DNA of 5,704 nucleotides, taken from assembly GCA_027364665.1 (NCBI GenBank), contig DAHXOW010000083.1, positions 1-5,704 on the forward strand, in the 5' to 3' direction. Positions within the stretch are counted from its first letter, which is position 1. Every line of letters begins with the position of its first letter. Position numbers and translations under genes: made by a program. Positions 5,295 through 5,704 of this stretch are shown one piece after another. The notes under the pieces are model-generated. The model saw only the letters and a list, made by a program, of their open reading frames with translations. It searched no databases and was not told the origin of the DNA. Origin of the DNA: a bacterium (GTDB taxonomy: Bacteria > Patescibacteriota > UBA1384 > CAJBMM01).

Positions 5295-5704
5295 ATGCGT
5301 GTTGGTTTAGATATTCAAACTACCCTGGGAGAAAAAACCGGTTTTGGTTTTTATGTGGAAAACCTGGCTGCAGCGCTTAAGAAACAGATCGGCCAGGAAG
5401 ACCGGTTGTTAATGTATGCTCCGGAGCGCCAGCAGGACCTGAATACGATCGAACGTTGGTGGTGGGATCAGGTCACTCTGGCTCGACAGGCCAAGCATGA
5501 TCAGCTGGATATCTTTCATCAGCCGGCTTTCTCCGCTCCGATTTTTTACCGCGGGAAAACGGTGGTGACCATTCACGACGCCATTAGCCTGTTTCACAAG
5601 GATATCCCGCTCGTCTCGCGCCAGTATTATGCCAAATGGATGCCCTTCTCCTATCGTTTTGCCGATCATGTTATCACTGTCTCAAATCATTCGAAAAAAG
5701 ACAT
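5295..5704 (+). CDS. Glycosyltransferase family 4 (GT-B), N-terminal part, 3'-truncated
   Basis: 136 complete codons are visible before the window ends. The N-terminus MRVGLDIQTTLGEKTGFGFYVENLAAAL is the first Rossmann strand and the Gly-rich acceptor-side loop of a GT4 enzyme, which transfers a sugar from a nucleotide donor. Further matches to the family's N-terminal domain are the aromatic ERWWWDQ (53-59), DIFHQPAF (72-79), the strand TVVTIHDAISLFHKD (89-103), YYAKWMPFSYRFADHVITVSNHSKKD (111-136), where ADH.ITVS.HSK is a classic segment of mannosyl/rhamnosyl-type GT4 proteins. The donor-binding C-terminal domain lies outside the window, so donor and acceptor are unknown. The ATG is two bases after the flippase TAG and has a good Shine-Dalgarno sequence. 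Its codons are visibly GC-richer than the flippase's. It probably works at the inner membrane face, building the glycan that the flippase exports. Confidence 0.9.
   Translation, partial: MRVGLDIQTTLGEKTGFGFYVENLAAALKKQIGQEDRLLMYAPERQQDLNTIERWWWDQVTLARQAKHDQLDIFHQPAFSAPIFYRGKTVVTIHDAISLFHKDIPLVSRQYYAKWMPFSYRFADHVITVSNHSKKD

Overview
The window looks like part of a small-genome bacterium of the Candidate Phyla Radiation (Patescibacteria). This is an inference. It rests on NBR1-like FW Ig domains in a secreted protein, a short single-pass envelope protein with a coiled-coil stalk, a class-I TyrRS with HIGR and KMSSS signatures, and compact gene packing at moderate GC. All complete genes are on the + strand. 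The standard genetic code fits: TAA, TAG and TGA are all used as stops, and no long gene needs an in-frame TGA.

Layout. (1) Positions 1-767 are the 3' end of a secreted or surface protein made of tandem FW-type Ig domains; two copies are visible and are about 75% identical. (2) Positions 808-1593 encode a membrane-anchored extracytoplasmic protein: one TM helix, a well-formed coiled coil and a C-terminal globular domain with two cysteines. (3) Positions 1643-2827 encode a full-length tyrosyl-tRNA synthetase (tyrS). (4) Positions 2837-3562, nine bases downstream of tyrS, encode an unrecognised two-TM protein with a long cytoplasmic helical part. (5) Positions 3563-3804 are an intergenic stretch of about 240 bp. 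It contains several dyad symmetries and Cys-rich overlapping open frames of unclear status, and it ends in an extended -10 promoter. (6) Positions 3805-5292 encode a Wzx-type polysaccharide flippase. (7) From 5295 to the window edge lies the N-terminal part of a GT4 glycosyltransferase, two bases after the flippase stop.

How they fit together. The flippase and glycosyltransferase are most likely the first genes of a surface polysaccharide cluster, with glycan assembled at the inner membrane face and lipid-linked units flipped outward. The two upstream genes also act at the cell surface. tyrS is housekeeping, and the unknown membrane gene appears to be co-transcribed with it. A recurring feature is initiation. 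The three genes that look transcript-proximal (808, 1643, 3805) have no Shine-Dalgarno sequence and carry -10-like hexamers overlapping or just before the start. The two that follow a close upstream gene (2837, 5295) have purine-rich SD-like sequences. This suggests leaderless first genes. I found no CRISPR array, tRNA, rRNA, insertion sequence or convincing terminator. I also found no clear novel system; the best candidates are the unknown gene at 2837 and the structured island after it.
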